From Aquabacter sp965279295 (lineage in GTDB: Bacteria; Pseudomonadota; Alphaproteobacteria; Rhizobiales; Xanthobacteraceae), in NCBI GenBank assembly GCA_965279295.1, contig CBDIHQ010000016.1: 64,000 nt of DNA; one strand, given 5' to 3'. The translations under genes and the position numbers were made by a program. Of this stretch, positions 34,502 to 44,917 are shown in pieces. How positions within the stretch are numbered: the first letter of the stretch is position 1; each line of letters opens with the position of its first letter. The notes below the pieces were generated by a model. It was not told the DNA's origin. It searched no databases and worked only from the letters and a program-made list of their open reading frames with translations.

Positions 34502-35214
34502 CCATCGACAAGGCCATGGTGCTCGCTGCTGGCATGGGAACCCGCATGCGCCCGCTCACGGATACGCGCCCCAAACCGCTCGTGGAAGTGGAGGGGCGCC
34601 CGCTTGTCGACCATGTTCTCGACCGCCTTGCCGATGCGGGGATCGCAGAGGCGGTGGTGAATGTGCACCACCACGCCGATCTGCTAGAAACCCATGTCGC
34701 GAAGCGTTCAGCACCGCGCATCCATGTCTCGGACGAGCGTGCGCGTCTGCTTGAGACTGGGGGCGGGGCGAAGAAGGCGTTGCCGTTCTTCGGGGCGTCT
34801 CCGTTCATCGCCATAAACGCCGACACCATCTGGATCGAGGGCGTACGGCCCAATATTTCACGCCTCGCCGCCAGTTTCGACCCCGCGCGCATGGACTGCC
34901 TGCTGCTGGTCGCGGCAACCGCCTTGTCCATCGGATATGAAGGAATGGGCGACTTCACCATGGACGGGGAGGGCCGCCTGTCGCGCCGCCCCGAGCGGGT
35001 CGTCGCCCCGTTCGTCTATGCAGGGGCAGGGGTGTTCGCGCCGAGTTTGTTTGCCGACACACCGGACGGCCCGTTTTCGCTGAACCTCATCTTCGACCGT
35101 GCAGCGGAGGCCGGTCGGTTGTTCGGCCTGCGGCTTGAAGGTGTCTGGATGCATGTGGGCACACCGGGGGCGATCGCCGAGGCGGAAACCGCCATCCGCC
35201 TGTCCAGCGACTGA
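34498..35214 (+). CDS. murU: N-acetylmuramate-1-phosphate uridylyltransferase (MurU-like)
   Basis: A 238-aa nucleotidyltransferase with the classic AMVLAAGMGTRMRPLTDTRPKPLVEVEGRPLVDHVLD N terminus, followed by LETGGGAKKALPFFG and the metal-binding INADTIW. Directly after an AmgK-type kinase it most likely makes UDP-MurNAc from MurNAc-1-phosphate, the recycling route that bypasses MurA and fosfomycin. A sugar-1-phosphate nucleotidyltransferase with another substrate is the alternative. It starts with GTG inside the stop of the previous gene (GTGA). Confidence 0.9.
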   Translation: MTIDKAMVLAAGMGTRMRPLTDTRPKPLVEVEGRPLVDHVLDRLADAGIAEAVVNVHHHADLLETHVAKRSAPRIHVSDERARLLETGGGAKKALPFFGASPFIAINADTIWIEGVRPNISRLAASFDPARMDCLLLVAATALSIGYEGMGDFTMDGEGRLSRRPERVVAPFVYAGAGVFAPSLFADTPDGPFSLNLIFDRAAEAGRLFGLRLEGVWMHVGTPGAIAEAETAIRLSSD

Positions 35215-35229
35215 GATTTGGCGTTTGGA

Positions 35230-35272
35230 AATGCCCTCTCCCGCTTGTGGGGGAGGAGCCGGGAGGGGGTAA
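35230..35272 (+). repeat. REP-like GC-rich palindromic element
   Basis: A short element with a CTCCCGC / GTGGGGGAG hairpin followed by CCGGGAGGGGGT lies between murU and addB. Its sequence order matches the minus-strand copy at 62573-62613 and resembles the arms at 9519-9637, so it belongs to the same dispersed family. Confidence 0.6.
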
Positions 35273-35378
35273 TGGCGGGACCGATGCGCCAGGAATACCC
35301 CACCTGCTCGGCGGGTTCGACCACCCGTGCTTTTCGGCGGTCCGGAGAGGGCCAGGATCGTGCCGGGCGAAGCGCCCT

Positions 35379-38300
35379 ATGACCCGCGTTTTCACAATTC
35401 CACCCTCTGAGCCGTTCCTGCCGACCCTGGCGAATGCCTTGCTCGACGGTCTCCTCGTGCCCGGTTTCGCGCCGCGCAATGACCCGTTTGCGCTGGCCTC
35501 GGCGACTTTGTTCCTGCCCACCCGCCGCGCCGGGCGGCTGTTTGCCGAAACCCTGTTGGAGGCGACCGGGGCGCAGGCGGCGCTGCTGCCGCGCATCGTT
35601 CCACTTGGCGACGTGGACGAGGACGCGCTCGCCTTTTCGGACCTTGCTTCGGCGCTGACCGCACCGCTTTCCGCTTCCCCGGTGCACCGCCGCATTGCCC
35701 TGACCGCATTGGTGGCGCGCTGGCGCGATACGCTGGCGAAGGCGGCCGGCCAGGAAGCTGTCGCCGCCGGGCCTGCGTCCACAGTCGCATTGGCCGATGA
35801 ATTGGCCTCGTTGTTCGACCAGATGGCGATTGCCGGCATCCCCTGGTCGCGGCTCGATGGCATGAGCCTCGAGGAGCACGACGGTTATTTCGAGATGAGC
35901 CTCGAATTCCTGCGCATCGCGCGGGGCGCCTGGGCGGACCATCTCTCCGCCCATGGTCTGGTCGAGGCCGCCGAGCGGCGCGATGCCCTGGTGGGAGCCG
36001 AGGCGGCACGCCTCGCGGCGCTGGGTGCTGGGGCAGGGCCGGTCATTGCGGCGGGCTCCACCGGCTCGTTGCCGGCCACGGCGCGCCTCCTCGCCGCCAT
36101 CGCGAAGCTGCCGCTTGGTGCGGTGGTGCTGCCCGGCCTCGACCTTGAGATGGAGGACGCCGCCTTCGACTTGCTGACCGACCCGGAAAAGGCCGCGCCC
36201 GGCCATCCTCAATTCAATCTCGCCCGTTTGCTGAAAACCCTGGAGACGGAGCGCCGCGACGTGCGCCCGCTCGGCGCTCCGGCTTCCGCGCGTGTCCGCC
36301 TTATCAGCGAAGCCATGCGTCAGGTGGACACGTCGGACCTCTGGGCCTCACTGCCCGAGCGTCTGGGCACCGGGACGCTGGACGATGCGCTCTCGCGCGT
36401 CAGTGTGATCGAGGCGGCGGATTCGCGTGAGGAAGCCCTCTCCATCGCGCTGCTGCTGCGCGACAGCCTCGGCCGCGCCGGAGAGCGCGCCGCCCTTGTC
36501 ACGCCCGACCGCGACCTGGCCCGCCGCGTCGCCGCCGAGCTTGCCCGGTTCGGCGTAACCGTGGACGATTCCGCCGGCGAACCTTTGGCAGAGACGGCGC
36601 CGGGGCGCCTCGCGCGCCTGTTGGTGAGGGTCGCGGCGCAAGGCTGCGCGCCGGTGCCCGTATTCGCGTTGCTCAGCCACCCGCTGGCCACTTTCGGGCT
36701 TTCGGACGAGGACAAGCGGGAGGCGGTGGCCGCCTTGGAACTCGTCGCGCTGCGTGGCCCGCGCCCGCGCACCGGCATCGACGGGCTCCGACAGGCGGTG
36801 GAGGTGTTCGATCGCGAGGCGCTGCATCGTCTCGATCCGCGCCGTCGGGTGGACGATGCGGCGCTTGAGTGTGCGCGGGATCTGGTCGTGCGCCTCGCTG
36901 CGGCGCTCGCCCATTTCACTGCACCTCCCGCGCCCTTGTCGGAACGGGTGGCGGCGCACCGCGCGGCGCTGCAGGCTGTGGCGGGGCCGCTGGACCCGGA
37001 GGATGAGGACGGTGCCCGCGCCGCGCTGGCCCGGGCCTTCGAGGAGATTTCCGGCGGTGCCGCCCACGGGCCGGTGCTGACGCTGGGCGATTACGCCGAC
37101 ATGGCCGGTGCACTGCTCTCCGGCGAGATGGTCCGTCCGGCAGCGCAGGATAGTCTGCCGGTCCGCATCCTCGGGCCGCTGGAGGCGCGCCTCGTGACGC
37201 TGGACCGCGTGGTTCTCGGAGGGCTGGTGGAGGGCTCATGGCCCCCCCAAACCCGCACCGACCCATGGCTCTCCCGCCCCATGCGCGGGGACTTGGGGCT
37301 CGATCTGCCGGAGCGGCGGATCGGCCTATCCTCTCACGATTTCGCCCAGGCCTGCGCCGTGGCCGAAGTGTTCCTGACGTTTCCGGGCAAGGTGGACGGC
37401 GCACAGAGCGTGCCGTCACGCTTCGTCCAACGCTTCGCCACGGTGGCAGGCAAGGCGCGGTGGGATGCCGCCCTCGCACGCGGCGCCGCCTGGCGCTTCG
37501 CCGCTGTCGCGCTCGATGAGGGCGCACCCGTGCCGCGTGTCACCCAGCCGGCTCCCGCCCCGCCATTGGCGCTGCGGCCGCGCCAGCTTTCGGTGACGGA
37601 GATCGAAACCTTCCTGCGCGATCCGTATTCGATCTTCGCCAAACATGTTCTTGGCCTGCAACCGCTTGAGCCACTCGATGCCGCGCCCGGTGGCGCGCAA
37701 CGCGGCACGGCGTTGCATGACGCCCTCGGGGCGTTCTCGGCCAAATATCCCGAGGCGCTACCGGATGATGCGCTGGATCAGCTTTTGGGTTGCGGCCGAG
37801 CCGCATTCGAGCGGCTCAAGGTGTTCCCGGCCGAGCACGCCCTGTGGCGGGCACGGTTTCAGCGGGTGGCCGGCTGGCTGGTGGAGTTCGAGCGTGAGCG
37901 CCGCATCCATGTGCGCCGGGTCGCCGCCGAGATCGGCGGATCGCAGGAGATCCTGCTTCCCGGCGGGCCGTTCCGCCTCACTGGCAAGGCCGACCGCATC
38001 GACGTGATGGACGACGGGCGCCTCGCCATCGTCGATTACAAGACCGGCACGGCACCCTCGGCGGCGCAGGCGCGGGCGCTGTCGCCCCAATTGCCGCTGG
38101 AGGCCGCCATGGCGGCGCGCGGCGCCTTCAGGGGCGTGGCCGGCAACGAAGTGGCGGACTTTTTCCATGTGGAGTTGAAGGGTGGCGCCGAGCCGGGCCG
38201 CGAGAAGCCGGGGGTCGCCAAGGGTGCCACGGCCACCGAGATTGCGGAGGAGGTCTTCGCAAAGCTGATCGCCCTTCTCACGGCCTTCGACGATGAGGCG

Positions 38301-38414
38301 CAGGGCTACCGCTCGCTCGCCGCGCCGCAATGGCGCGGCCGCTTCGGCCCCTATGACCATCTCGCGCGGGTGCGGGAATGGGGCCTTGGCGCGGACGGGG
38401 AGGGCGGCGCGTGA
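35379..38414 (+). CDS. addB: Double-strand break repair protein AddB
   Basis: A 1011-aa subunit of the AddAB helicase-nuclease that prepares broken DNA ends for RecA. The N-terminal part (TLFLPTRRAGRLFAETLLE; LLPRIVPLGDVDEDAL) is the alphaproteobacterial AddB form of an inactive helicase. The C-terminal PD-(D/E)XK nuclease is visible as GKADRIDVMDDGRLAIVDYKTGTAPS with the downstream QLPLEAAMAARGAF. The start at 35379 gives the conserved MTRVFTIPPSEPFLPTLANALLDG; the longer frame to 35247 runs through the repeat element. Its stop overlaps the GTG start of addA. Confidence 0.95.
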   Translation: MTRVFTIPPSEPFLPTLANALLDGLLVPGFAPRNDPFALASATLFLPTRRAGRLFAETLLEATGAQAALLPRIVPLGDVDEDALAFSDLASALTAPLSASPVHRRIALTALVARWRDTLAKAAGQEAVAAGPASTVALADELASLFDQMAIAGIPWSRLDGMSLEEHDGYFEMSLEFLRIARGAWADHLSAHGLVEAAERRDALVGAEAARLAALGAGAGPVIAAGSTGSLPATARLLAAIAKLPLGAVVLPGLDLEMEDAAFDLLTDPEKAAPGHPQFNLARLLKTLETERRDVRPLGAPASARVRLISEAMRQVDTSDLWASLPERLGTGTLDDALSRVSVIEAADSREEALSIALLLRDSLGRAGERAALVTPDRDLARRVAAELARFGVTVDDSAGEPLAETAPGRLARLLVRVAAQGCAPVPVFALLSHPLATFGLSDEDKREAVAALELVALRGPRPRTGIDGLRQAVEVFDREALHRLDPRRRVDDAALECARDLVVRLAAALAHFTAPPAPLSERVAAHRAALQAVAGPLDPEDEDGARAALARAFEEISGGAAHGPVLTLGDYADMAGALLSGEMVRPAAQDSLPVRILGPLEARLVTLDRVVLGGLVEGSWPPQTRTDPWLSRPMRGDLGLDLPERRIGLSSHDFAQACAVAEVFLTFPGKVDGAQSVPSRFVQRFATVAGKARWDAALARGAAWRFAAVALDEGAPVPRVTQPAPAPPLALRPRQLSVTEIETFLRDPYSIFAKHVLGLQPLEPLDAAPGGAQRGTALHDALGAFSAKYPEALPDDALDQLLGCGRAAFERLKVFPAEHALWRARFQRVAGWLVEFERERRIHVRRVAAEIGGSQEILLPGGPFRLTGKADRIDVMDDGRLAIVDYKTGTAPSAAQARALSPQLPLEAAMAARGAFRGVAGNEVADFFHVELKGGAEPGREKPGVAKGATATEIAEEVFAKLIALLTAFDDEAQGYRSLAAPQWRGRFGPYDHLARVREWGLGADGEGGA

Positions 38415-41400
38415 GCGGGGACCTTCCGATCACGACCGGCCCGATCGCCGAGGCGACGCGACGCCAGGGAGATGCTTCCGCGCCCGGGCGTTCAGCCTGG
38501 GTTTCGGCCAATGCCGGCTCGGGGAAAACCCATGTCCTGGCGCAACGGGTGATCCGGCTGTTGCTGTCCGGCACGCCGCCGGGGCGCATTCTCTGCCTCA
38601 CCTATACCAAAGCCGCCGCCGCCAACATGGCGAACCGGGTGCTCTCCATTCTCGGGCGCTGGGTGAGCCTGGACGATGCCGCGCTCGACGCCGAAATCTT
38701 GCGCACGGAGGGGCGCTCCGCCACGCTAGAGCTTCGCGCACTGGCACGGCGGCTGTTCGCGGCGGCGTTGGAAACGCCGGGCGGGCTGAAAATCCAGACC
38801 ATCCATGCCTTCTGTGGCGGTCTGCTGCATCGGTTTCCATTCGAGGCCGGCGTCGCCGCCGGTTTTCGCGAACTGGACGATGCCGCACGCCTCGACCTCA
38901 TGGCCCAGATCCGCACCGACCTTGTCGTGGAGGCGACACGCCAGCCGGAGGGGCCGCTGGGCATCGCCCTGGCGCGGTTGATGGAGGATATGAGCGACGC
39001 CAGCGTCGATTCCCTGCTGGAAGCGTCAGTCGCGGCGCGGGGGGACATCCTGCCGCTCGCCGACGATGAGCAGGGGCGCCGTGCCCGCATCGCCCGCGTG
39101 CTCGGGCTTCCTGAGGGGACCACCCGAGCCGGGATTGAGGCACAGATCCTAGAAAGCTGGGATCTGCCGCGCAGCGAATGGGCTTCCGTCGCCGCGCGGC
39201 TGATGGCGGGCGCGAGCAGCGATTCGGGGCTCGGCCGCGCGCTCGCCGATGCGGCGCAGGCGCGGCATGGGGCAGAGGCGGTGGCCGCCTATCTCTCCGT
39301 GTTCCTGACCGACAAAGGCGGGCCACGGAAGGTCTTCCTCACCAAAGGGATACGGCAGCAGGAGCCGGACCTTTGCGCCCATCTTGATGTGGAGAAGGAG
39401 CGGGTCGCGGCGCTCATGAACACGCTGCGCGCCGCCGTCATCCTGGAACGCACGGAAGCGGCTCTGACCCTCGGTGCCGCCGCCGCTACCCGTTATGAGG
39501 GGGCCAAGGCCGCGCGGGGGCTGCTGGACTTCGACGATTTGATCGAGCGCACCGCCGGACTGCTCAATCGCGTGCCGGCGTCTTTCGTTCATCTGAAGCT
39601 GGATCGCGGCATCGACCATGTGCTTGTGGATGAGGCGCAGGACACAAGCCCAAACCAGTGGAAGGTGGTGGAGGGCCTGGTCTCCGATTTCTTCGCCGGG
39701 CAAGGCGCGCGCGAAGGGGTGCTGCGCACGCTGTTCGTGGTGGGCGACGAGAAGCAGTCGATTTTTTCCTTCCAGGGCGCCGACCCGCGCGCCTTCGGCG
39801 ACATGCACGGCCGAGTGGCCCGCGCCGCCGGAGCAGACGCGTTCAGGGACGTGAGCTTGCCGCACTCCTTCCGCTCCGCGCCGGGGGTACTGGACGCGGT
39901 GGACATGATTTTCAAGGCGCAGGCCGCGCACGCGGGCCTCGTCGCCGAGGGCGCGCCGCCACCGCATGCGGCGATCCGGGCCGATGCACCGGCGCTGGTG
40001 GAAATCTGGCCCACGGTGACGCCTGCGCCGAAAGTGAAGACAGACGACTGGCGTCGCCCGCTGGACGAGGTGCCAGCGGACGATCCGGTCAACCTGCTGG
40101 CCCGGCGCATCGCTGCCTTCGTGAAATGGGGCATCACTCAGCGCCTTGCCATTCCCTCGCGAAGCGGTCGCGCCATGCAGGCGCGCGACGTGATGATCCT
40201 GGTGCGGCGGCGCGGCAAGCTGTTCGAAGCCATCATCCGCGCACTCAAAAGCACCAGCGGTGTCGAGGTGGCGGGTGCGGACCGGCTGGTGGTCGCCGAC
40301 CATATCGCCGCTCTCGACCTGATGGCGTTGGGCGACGCCCTGCTTTCTCCCGACGATGACCTCGCGCTCGCTGGCGTGCTCAAGAGCCCGCTTTTCGGTT
40401 TCTCGGACGACGACCTCATGACGGTGTGCCCCGCCCGCCCGGGCCGCTTGAGGGAAGCGATGGCGGGGGATGCGCGGTGGGCCGGCGCGTGCGCGCGGCT
40501 GGAGCAATGGGGTGCCGAGGCGCCGCTGCTGCGGCCCTTCGATTTTTATGCCCGGGTGCTTGGCCGCGATGGCGGGCGGCGCGCCATGCTCGCCCGGCTA
40601 GGCCCGGAGGCGGGCGACGTGCTGGACGAGTTCATGGCGCTCGCGCGCACCTATGAGGTGGGTGAGCCGGCGACGCTCGCGGGATTCCTCGCGTTTCTGC
40701 GGCGCGGCGGGGCAGAGACCAAGCGCGACATGGAAAGCGGGCGCGACGAGGTGCGGGTGATGACCGTGCACGGCGCAAAGGGGCTGGAGGCGCCGATCGT
40801 GATCCTGGCGGACACGGTGGATGTGCCACGCGCTCGGCTCGACGGGGGGCTTCTTACGGTCGCGGATGAGGATGGGGCGCTGGTTCCGATCCTCGCCGCG
40901 CGCAAGGACGATGATCCGCCGGCTCTCGCCGAAGCGCGGGCCGAGGCGGCTGCACGCGAGATCGAGGAATATCACCGTCTGCTTTATGTGGCGCTAACCC
41001 GCGCGGAGGACGCCATCATTCTCTGCGGCGCCGAGACCCGCGCTGCCGCTAAAGACAAGCCTCACGCCCGCGCCGAGGGCTGCTGGTACGATCTCGTCAA
41101 TGACGCGCTGGCACCGGATGCCATCGAAGTCGCCGCTTCCTACGCGGACGGCGGTGTTCTGCGATGGCGGCGGGAGGAGGGGTTGCCGACCAGCCTGCGC
41201 CCGTCCGAGCCGGACGGCCCGGCCCGGCCGGCGCAGATCGTGCTGCCGAGCTTCGTACCGGCCGCCCCGCGCCTGCGGCTGCGGCCCTCGCGTGCACAAC
41301 GCGCGCCTGAGGGTGAGGCCAAGGCGGCCCCCGTCCCAGCTACCTTGGACCCCAGCTTGCGTGGGGACTTGATGCACCGGCTGCTCGCCGGCCTGCCTGG

Positions 41401-41873
41401 CGTGCCGACGGAAGATTGGCGGGCCGCGGGGGCTGCGACTGCTGCGTCAGGCGGCAGTCGGGCTTCCCGACACCTTGCATGAAGACCTGCTGGGGGAGGC
41501 AATTGGCGTTTTGCGTCATGTGCCTATCGCGGAGCTGTTCGGCGCCGGGAGCGTGGCGGAGGTCCCAATTATCGGCCGCTGGGTGCAGCCGGACGGGCGG
41601 GAGGTGGAGGTGTCGGGCCGAATCGATCGGCTGGCGCGCATCGGCGGAGGGCTGGTGCTGGCCGACTTCAAGACCGACCGCGTGCCACCGGCGACCCCAG
41701 CGGATATCGGAGGCGCCTATGTTTCGCAGCTCGCACTCTATGCGGCGGCGCTTGGCCGCGCCATGCCGGGAAACCCCGTGGAAGCCTTGGTGGTTTATAC
41801 CCGCGGCCCGCTCGTCCACAGGATTCCGCCCGAACGGCTTGCGACTGCGCTCTCCGCTCTTGAAGGCGGCTGA
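38411..41873 (+). pseudogene. addA: Helicase-nuclease subunit AddA, frameshifted before the nuclease domain
   Basis: An UvrD-type helicase with a C-terminal RecB-like nuclease, partner of AddB. The first frame (GTG at 38411 to the stop at 41482) has Walker A SANAGSGKT (33-41), VDEAQDTSPNQW, DEKQSIFSFQGADPRAF and VMTVHGAKGLEAPIVIL. The nuclease part (GRIDRLARIGGGLVLADFKTDR; YVSQLALYAAAL) is in another frame, ending at 41873. Removing one G from the run at 41428-41432 joins them as DWRAAGLRLLRQAAVGLPDTLHE and yields about 1153 aa, the normal length. As given, the protein loses its nuclease. All sequence on both sides is well conserved, so the break is recent or a sequencing error. Confidence 0.9.
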
Positions 41874-41979
41874 GGTTTGGTTCTTCTCACGAGGACGCGA
41901 CCCTGCCTTGACGTGACGGGGAGGGGATACCTACGTTGCGGTCACGTTCCCGTATCGCGTTCACCCCAAGAGGTGTGCC

Positions 41980-42300
41980 ATGGCAGTTGAAAAAGTATCC
42001 GATCAGAGCTTCGAGCAGGATGTCCTGAAGTCTGGCGGACCGGTTGTCGTCGATTTCTGGGCCGAATGGTGCGGTCCCTGCCGTATGGTTGGCCCGATCC
42101 TCGACGAGGTCTCTGGCGAACTCGGCGATAAGCTGAAGATCGTGAAGCTGAACGTGGATGAGAATCCCGAGACCGCGTCCAAGTATGGGATCATGTCGAT
42201 CCCGACCCTGCTTCTGTTCAAGGATGGCAAGATCGCCTCCCGTCAGGTCGGCGCCGCGCCCAAGGCGAAGCTGGTGCAGTGGATCAATGGCGCGATCTGA
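41980..42300 (+). CDS. trxA: Thioredoxin
   Basis: A 106-aa cytosolic thioredoxin with the active site WCGPC (Cys31-Gly-Pro-Cys34), the buried Asp in VVVDFWAEW and the cis-proline in GIMSIPTLLLF. It reduces protein disulfides, including those of ribonucleotide reductase, whose class II gene (nrdJ) lies 2.9 kb away. A ribosome site AAGAGG precedes the ATG and a strong terminator follows the gene. The addA-trxA order is conserved in related genomes. Confidence 0.97.
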   Translation: MAVEKVSDQSFEQDVLKSGGPVVVDFWAEWCGPCRMVGPILDEVSGELGDKLKIVKLNVDENPETASKYGIMSIPTLLLFKDGKIASRQVGAAPKAKLVQWINGAI

Positions 42301-42321
42301 GCGCGTCTATCCTTCATTTAC

Positions 42322-42352
42322 GAAAAAGGCGGACCGAGAGGTCCGCCTTTTT
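42322..42352 (+). terminator. Rho-independent terminator after trxA
   Basis: A 13-bp stem (AAAAAGGCGGACC / GGTCCGCCTTTTT) with a GAGA tetraloop lies 22 bp after the trxA stop; its own 3' arm supplies the T tract. Confidence 0.93.
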
Positions 42353-42373
42353 CGTATCTGTCGATCTCCTCGT

Positions 42374-42772
42374 TCAGCCCATGCAATGCTTTCCGTGCAC
42401 CTCGCGTCCGCTGTCGACCTGATGTGTGAAGCTTTTTAGTCCGGTAACCACCCGACGGGCTGCGATCGCAACCCAGGATTCGTTGGCATCCAATGCGAGC
42501 GCATTCAGGCGCTGCGCCTGGGCGCGGGCTTGTTCGGGGTCGGCATAGGGGCGGGCTTCATCAAGGAAGAAGGCGCCGCCCGGAATGAGCATTTTGGTGC
42601 CCGATCTGTCCCGCGTCACGGTCTCGGACCCGTCGAAGAAAATCCAGGCGGAAGGCGCAGCGCCACTGACCCAGCGTGCGACCACAAAGTCGCCGGGCTC
42701 GATCAGCCCCGCTGTACGGGAGGCTGGGCTCCTGTGGCGTCCGCCATCGAAGAAAGGCAATCCCAGGTTCAT
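42374..42772 (-). CDS. Hypothetical protein
   Basis: A possible 132-aa soluble protein on the minus strand between trxA and mutL. It reads smoothly (GDFVVARWVSGAAPSAWIFFDGSETVTRDRSGTKMLIPGGAFFLDEARPYADPEQARAQAQRLNAL...) and its only Cys is near the C terminus in GKHCMG. The start at 42772 (MNLGLPFF) is preferred because GGACGAG precedes it; 42784 is the alternative. I recognise no family. A plus-strand frame covers part of the same DNA but has a less protein-like composition. Confidence 0.5.
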   Translation of the reverse strand: MNLGLPFFDGGRHRSPASRTAGLIEPGDFVVARWVSGAAPSAWIFFDGSETVTRDRSGTKMLIPGGAFFLDEARPYADPEQARAQAQRLNALALDANESWVAIAARRVVTGLKSFTHQVDSGREVHGKHCMG

Positions 42773-42942
42773 GGCTCGTCCCATCCGGCACCATCATGCG
42801 GTGCGATAAGAAGCAAATTCCCCAGCGGAAAAATGGTTCCGAGCGTGGCGGCCGCCGCCCGCTGTTTGGGGAAGGTGTGGCGAAAACGTCCCAGTGCCTC
42901 GCGGTGGGCTATCATGGCGCTCCCAATGTTTGAGTCGCACGC

Positions 42943-44775
42943 ATGACCATCCGCCGCCTGCCTCCCGTGCTGATCGACCGCATCGCTGCCGGCGAAGTGG
43001 TGGAGCGCCCGGCTGCGGTGGTGAAGGAACTGGTGGAGAACGCCATCGATGCCGGCGCGCGCGCCATCGAGGTGGTCATCGACGGCGGCGGGCGGCGGCT
43101 GATCCGTGTGTCCGACGACGGCGGTGGCATGGGGCCGGACCAGTTGGAACTGGCCATCGAGCGCCATGCCACCTCGAAACTTCCCACCGAGGACCTGCTC
43201 TCCATTGCAACCCTCGGTTTCCGGGGCGAGGCATTGCCGTCCATCGGCTCCGTCGCGCGGCTCTCCATCGCCAGCCGTCCCGAGGGGGCCGCCAACGGCT
43301 TCGAGATCCGGGTCGAGGGCGGCGTGGTATCGGCGCCCCGCCCAGCGGCTCTCAACGGGGGTACCCGTGTCGATGTAAGGGACCTGTTTTTCGCCACCCC
43401 CGCGCGCCTGAAATTCCTGAAATCCGACCGCGCCGAGGCCGCTGCCGCCGTTGATGTGGTGCGCCGCCTCGCGCTGGCGCGCCCCGACATCGCCTTCACG
43501 CTCGTGGCGGAGGAGCGCGGCCCCGTGACCTATCCGGCCCGCACCGACGACGATGAGGGCCGCGCCAAGCGCATCGCGGATGTGCTGGGGGCGGATGCTG
43601 GGCGCAATGTGGTACCGGTCATGGGCGAGCGCGGCGGGGCGCGCCTGGAGGGGCTGGCCGGCCTTCCCACCTTCTCCAAGGCCAATTCGCTCTCCCAATA
43701 TCTGTTCGTGAACGGGCGCCCGGTGCGCGACAAGGTTCTGCTCGGAGCCATTCGCGCTGCTTATTCGGATCTCCTGCCGTCCGATCGCCACCCGCTGCTG
43801 GCCTTGTTCATCAGCCTCGATCCGCGCGACGTGGACGTGAACGTCCACCCCGCCAAGACCGAGGTGCGGTTCCGCGATGGCGGCAATATCCGTGCGCTGA
43901 TCGTCCGCACTCTGTCGGATGCTCTCGCCGAGCGCGCGCCCAGCACCGCCGCGACCATGGCGGACCGCCTCGTCTCGCTGGCTCAAACGCCGGAACTGCA
44001 AGCGGTGCCTGTGAGGGCACCGAGCGTCTACCGCCCTGCCGAGGCGATACCCTCTGGCTTCTTCGACTGGCGTGAGTCGCCTTCGCGTCCGGCCGCCGCC
44101 GGTCTGTATGAGGCTGGGCAAGGGGATTTCGATGTCGGCTTCCCGTCCGCCGATGCGCGCCCCTCTGAGACCGTACCCTCCGCTGTTGACCTTGAGCGGC
44201 CTCTGGGCGCCGCCCGCGCCCAGTTGCATGAGACCTATATCCTCGCTCAGACCCGCGACGGCTTGGTTCTCGTGGACCAGCACGCCGCCCATGAGCGGCT
44301 GGTCTACGAGAAGATGAAGGCCGCCCTGGAGCGCGACGGCATCGCGCGGCAAGGGCTGCTCGTGCCTGTCATCGTCGAGCTTGATCCGGGGGAGGCCGAC
44401 CGGCTCGCCGAGCGCGCGGCCGACCTCGAAGGTCTCGGGCTTGTGCTTGAGGGATTCGGCCACGGTGCGGTGCTGGTGCGGGAGGTTCCGGCACTTCTGA
44501 AGGACGCGGATGTCACCAAACTGGTGCAGGACGTCGCGCAGCATGCGGCGGAGTGGGATGATTCGCTGCCTCTGGAGCGCCGGCTGCTGCATGTCGCCGC
44601 GACCATGGCGTGCCATGGATCGGTGCGCGCTGGGCGCCGGCTGAGAGTCGAGGAAATGAATGCCTTGCTGCGCGAGATGGAATCGACGCCCAATGCAGGT
44701 GAATGTAATCACGGACGGCCGACCTTCATCACCTTGTCCCTGAGCGATGTGGAAAAGCTGTTCGCCCGCAGGTAG
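42943..44775 (+). CDS. mutL: DNA mismatch repair protein MutL
   Basis: A 610-aa mismatch-repair ATPase that links MutS to strand removal. The N-terminal GHKL motifs are all there: IAAGEVVERPAAVVKELVENAIDAG, VSDDGGGM, HATSKLPTEDLLSIATLGFRGEALPSIGSV, and NGRPVRDK..DVDVNVHPAKTEVRF. The C-terminal domain has DQHAAHERLVYEK, the DQHA(X)2E(X)4E metal site of endonuclease-type MutL, as expected in bacteria without MutH. The ATG at 42943 gives the usual MTIRRLPPVLIDRIAAGEVV start. Confidence 0.97.
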   Translation: MTIRRLPPVLIDRIAAGEVVERPAAVVKELVENAIDAGARAIEVVIDGGGRRLIRVSDDGGGMGPDQLELAIERHATSKLPTEDLLSIATLGFRGEALPSIGSVARLSIASRPEGAANGFEIRVEGGVVSAPRPAALNGGTRVDVRDLFFATPARLKFLKSDRAEAAAAVDVVRRLALARPDIAFTLVAEERGPVTYPARTDDDEGRAKRIADVLGADAGRNVVPVMGERGGARLEGLAGLPTFSKANSLSQYLFVNGRPVRDKVLLGAIRAAYSDLLPSDRHPLLALFISLDPRDVDVNVHPAKTEVRFRDGGNIRALIVRTLSDALAERAPSTAATMADRLVSLAQTPELQAVPVRAPSVYRPAEAIPSGFFDWRESPSRPAAAGLYEAGQGDFDVGFPSADARPSETVPSAVDLERPLGAARAQLHETYILAQTRDGLVLVDQHAAHERLVYEKMKAALERDGIARQGLLVPVIVELDPGEADRLAERAADLEGLGLVLEGFGHGAVLVREVPALLKDADVTKLVQDVAQHAAEWDDSLPLERRLLHVAATMACHGSVRAGRRLRVEEMNALLREMESTPNAGECNHGRPTFITLSLSDVEKLFARR

Positions 44776-44917
44776 GCGCAGCGGGACATCACCCGCCCTG
44801 CGGGGCTGTGGATGACGTGCATAAGTATGGTTAGTCGGGGTACCTTCCCTGGGGCGGCACTGGGATCGAAACTCGTTCCCGCATAAGGCTGTTAACCCAT
44901 TGTTAAGATCTGTCGTG

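Noticed and set aside
41428..41482. Programmed ribosomal frameshift in addA
   Set aside because: A G run is not a standard slippery heptamer, no stimulatory hairpin is evident, and a matching lesion in an unrelated gene makes an indel or sequencing error the simpler cause.
42530..42946. A plus-strand 138-codon frame before mutL
   Set aside because: It overlaps the more protein-like minus-strand frame and runs into the mutL start; sequence is Arg/Pro/Ala-rich without a domain.
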